This document shows, piece after piece, positions 14,221 through 14,543 of a stretch of DNA of 14,543 nt. The notes under the pieces were generated by a model. That model was not told the origin of the DNA. It made no database searches and saw only the letters and a list, made by a program, of their open reading frames with translations. The stretch is from Phenylobacterium sp. Lineage in GTDB: Bacteria; Pseudomonadota; Alphaproteobacteria; Caulobacterales; Caulobacteraceae. Every line of letters starts with the position of its first letter. Positions within the stretch are counted from its first letter, which is position 1. A program made the translations under genes and the position numbers. The stretch spans positions 1 through 14,543 of the forward strand of contig JAQGIJ010000554.1 in NCBI GenBank assembly GCA_028291285.1, in the 5' to 3' direction.

Positions 14221-14543
14221 ATGAGCGACGAGAACAACAACGGCCGCAATTCCGCCCCGGGCGGACGCCAGCCCCTGACCCTGAAGCCCCGCGGCGGCGG
14301 CTCGGTCAGCGCCGGCACGGTGAAGCAGAGCTTCAGCCATGGCCGTTCCAAGACCGTGGTCGTGGAGACCAAGCGTCCGCGCACCCATGCGCCGGGCGGC
14401 GGCAACCTCGCCGCGCCCTCCTCGGCCGAGAAGCGGGTGTTCGACAACCGCGCGCCCCAGGCGCCCGCGCGTCAGCAGGGCTCCGCCGGCGACGGCCTGT
14501 CCGCGGAGGAGCGCGCCGCGCGCGCCCGCGCCGCCGAAGCCTT
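14221..14543 (+). CDS. infB: Translation initiation factor IF-2, N-terminal part (3' end cut off)
   Basis: IF-2 is the GTPase that brings initiator tRNA to the 30S subunit. Only the first 107 codons are inside the window, with no stop. The N-terminus reads [20 protein letters not shown], then [16 protein letters not shown], which is typical of alphaproteobacterial IF-2, followed by the disordered, Ala/Arg/Pro-rich region (ending [15 protein letters not shown]) that precedes the GTPase core. The GTPase domain itself is not visible. The ATG at 14221 has only a weak Shine-Dalgarno (GCGAG). The gene is the fourth member of the rimP operon, 92 nt after ylxR, with two hairpins in the gap. Confidence 0.94.
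   Translation, partial: MSDENNNGRNSAPGGRQPLTLKPRGGGSVSAGTVKQSFSHGRSKTVVVETKRPRTHAPGGGNLAAPSSAEKRVFDNRAPQAPARQQGSAGDGLSAEERAARARAAEA

Overview
This is high-GC alphaproteobacterial DNA, most likely from Caulobacteraceae (Caulobacter or Phenylobacterium type). Three things support that: the gene order of a complete 'che1' chemotaxis operon including the lineage-typical cheU, cheYIII/cleA and cheE genes; the rimP-nusA-ylxR-infB block; and the N-terminus of IF-2 with its alphaproteobacterial sequence. The genus is inference.

Layout. Bases 1-681 hold the 3' end of a sirtuin (cobB-like) gene cut by the left edge. It converges on a MarR-family regulator (711-1166, minus strand) across a short hairpin. 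A 476-bp divergent spacer (1167-1642), partly less GC-rich than the genes, should hold the promoters of marR and of the chemotaxis operon. Bases 1643-9288 are one tightly packed eleven-gene operon: STAS protein, cheYI, cheA, cheW, cheR, cheB, cheYII, cheD, cheU, cheYIII/cleA-like, cheE. Most junctions overlap by 1 or 4 nt, so translational coupling is likely. No receptor (mcp) gene precedes the STAS gene, unlike the C. crescentus locus. After a small 56-codon gene come trmB and the convergent ppa, with two hairpins between their ends. Diverging from ppa is the housekeeping operon rimP-nusA-ylxR(L7Ae)-infB, with a very good sigma70 promoter and a terminator-like hairpin in its leader. infB runs off the right edge.

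How the parts work together. CheA/CheW take signal from receptors encoded elsewhere. CheR and CheB methylate and demethylate receptors, and CheD deamidates them. CheYI and CheYII are intact receivers (phosphate sink and motor effector in related systems). The STAS protein sits where S. meliloti has CheS. CheU sits where S. meliloti has the phosphatase CheT, and it carries a DxxxQ motif. The third receiver has lost its acidic pocket, and carries an Arg-rich tail of the kind used for c-di-GMP binding followed by a copy of the FliM N-terminal CheY-binding peptide. CheE looks like an HPt domain without its histidine. The right half covers tRNA m7G46 methylation, pyrophosphate removal, 30S maturation, transcription elongation control and translation initiation.

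The most unusual signals are the FliM-like peptide at the end of the third receiver, the CheZ/CheT-like motif in CheU, the pseudo-HPt CheE, the putative attenuator in the rimP leader, and the paired hairpins before infB. I see no mobile element, CRISPR array, tRNA or rRNA.
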